DNA from: Liquidambar formosana
Taxonomy: Eukaryota; Streptophyta; Magnoliopsida; Saxifragales; Altingiaceae
Direction of reading: 5' to 3'
DNA: 64,000 bases
Assembly: GCA_039720395.1 (NCBI GenBank)
Contig: CM077833.1
Location: forward strand, 18,351,133 to 18,415,132
Positions 63,226-64,000 of this stretch are shown piece by piece. The notes below the pieces were generated by a model, which was given only the letters and a program-made list of their open reading frames with translations, was not told the origin of the DNA and did not search any database. Position 1 is the stretch's first letter. Every line of letters begins with the position of its first letter. A program made the translations under genes and the position numbers.

Positions 63226-63459
63226 AAAGATGTATTTTTTCCTAAGCCTAGCCAGCACCTCGAGACCCGAAAGATTGCTAACATTTTTTACTTTTCACTA
63301 GTTCATATATTGATGGGTCACGATCAATGGACTCAACTTCTTACTTAATTCTTTAGCCGAGGAATCTGTAAGAGCTAATGAAAAAGACTAACATATATGA
63401 GAAAGTCATCTATCAATTATCATGCTTGGAAGAACCCATTCGTCATTCCTAAACCATAA

Positions 63460-63617
63460 CACTATGTTTGGATAAGGAATTTGTAGGTGGAATTTGCTTT
63501 TGAGATGGAATTTGTAAAATTTTTATAAAGATTTTGTCCATCTCATCCTTATAAAAATTTTACAAATTCTATTTCAAAAACAAATTCTACCTACAAATTC
63601 CTTATCCAAACATAGTG
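63460..63617. mobile_element. Fold-back MITE, same family as 31673-31828
   Basis: A near-perfect palindrome of about 158 bp: CACTATGTTTGGATAAGGAA at the left and its inverse at the right; inversion symmetry extends outward through CATAA/TTATG. The sequence is nearly identical to the copy at 31673. Confidence 0.88.
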
Positions 63618-64000
63618 TTATGGTTTTGCCTCATTATCAGCCACTTGTAGACTTAATTGTAAGTAAGAACTCTGTTCTTGAAATTTTTATCTTTTTTTTT
63701 TTTTAACGGAAAAAAAAAAATTTCTCATAAGCCGTTGTTTGGCACTCGATCACTCAAAAATTCTCGTTAGTGTGAATGATAAATAATCATGTTGGTGCCA
63801 ACTTAGTTGACATATAATCGACCTATAATGATGCTGTTCCTCATACCCTTAATATTTTGCTAATGTAATTGTTGTCATGACAATTGTAAAAGTTTATTTC
63901 CTCTGAATAATTATTATTTGAACTCTTCGCCATCAAATAATTTTACTTTCATTTTATTTAATAATGAGTTGAAAACCCTTTTAACATAAATCCCCGGCCA
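63618..64000. other. Intergenic to window end
   Basis: AT-rich with poly(T)/poly(A) tracts at about 63692-63722. No gene. Confidence 0.55.

Overview
The window is nuclear DNA of a flowering plant, most likely a eudicot. The evidence is split genes with GT-AG introns, plant-only families (an E-class PPR editing factor, a TBL acetyltransferase, a TED7-like protein, a plastid acyl-ACP desaturase, a PMEI/invertase inhibitor, a class P alcohol dehydrogenase), a plant-type tRNA-Leu gene, and many LTR, LINE and MITE remnants. I cannot name the species. Nothing suggests bacterial, viral or organellar DNA.

Bases 1-15100 are repeat-dominated. The window opens inside a long LTR that ends at 1572. A dead transposon-type gene follows, with arrays of near-palindromic TATAGTCGACTATA units on both sides and a decayed GRF zinc-finger relic on the minus strand nearby. 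Bases 5905-13941 are a three-level nest: a MULE-like element with inverted ends, a decayed Ty3/gypsy chromovirus inside it, and inside the gypsy 3' LTR a 2.7-kb solo LTR with a perfect 5-bp target duplication. A further TIR element (about 14178-15078) lies just upstream of the first intact gene.

Bases 15100-38060 are a segmentally duplicated block. Copy A holds an intact MEF12-type PPR gene (15321-18413) followed by a broken serine carboxypeptidase-like (SCPL) gene. Next comes an SPT5 copy with conserved intron structure but no 5' end, two nonsense codons and a frameshift. Copy B repeats the PPR-SCPL pair, but about 2 kb, including the PPR promoter and first 600 or so codons, is deleted at a GAG microhomology. 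A third, more diverged PPR 3' end (copy C) follows the truncated second SCPL gene. Only the first PPR gene looks functional.

Bases 38060-64000 are ordinary gene space with many small transposons: a three-exon TBL gene, a TED7-like gene for the secondary cell wall, a two-exon acyl-ACP desaturase gene, a PMEI-family gene, a minus-strand ten-exon ADH1-type gene with a one-base deletion and a lost splice acceptor, a tRNA-Leu(AAG), and a MITE-rich tail that includes two 401-bp fold-back elements. The genes do not form a pathway.

I did not find a clear new biological system. The most unusual things are the palindrome arrays around the dead gene at 1.8-4.8 kb, the related TIR elements sharing GGCTATTGC-type ends, and the stepwise PPR/SCPL/SPT5 duplication and decay.
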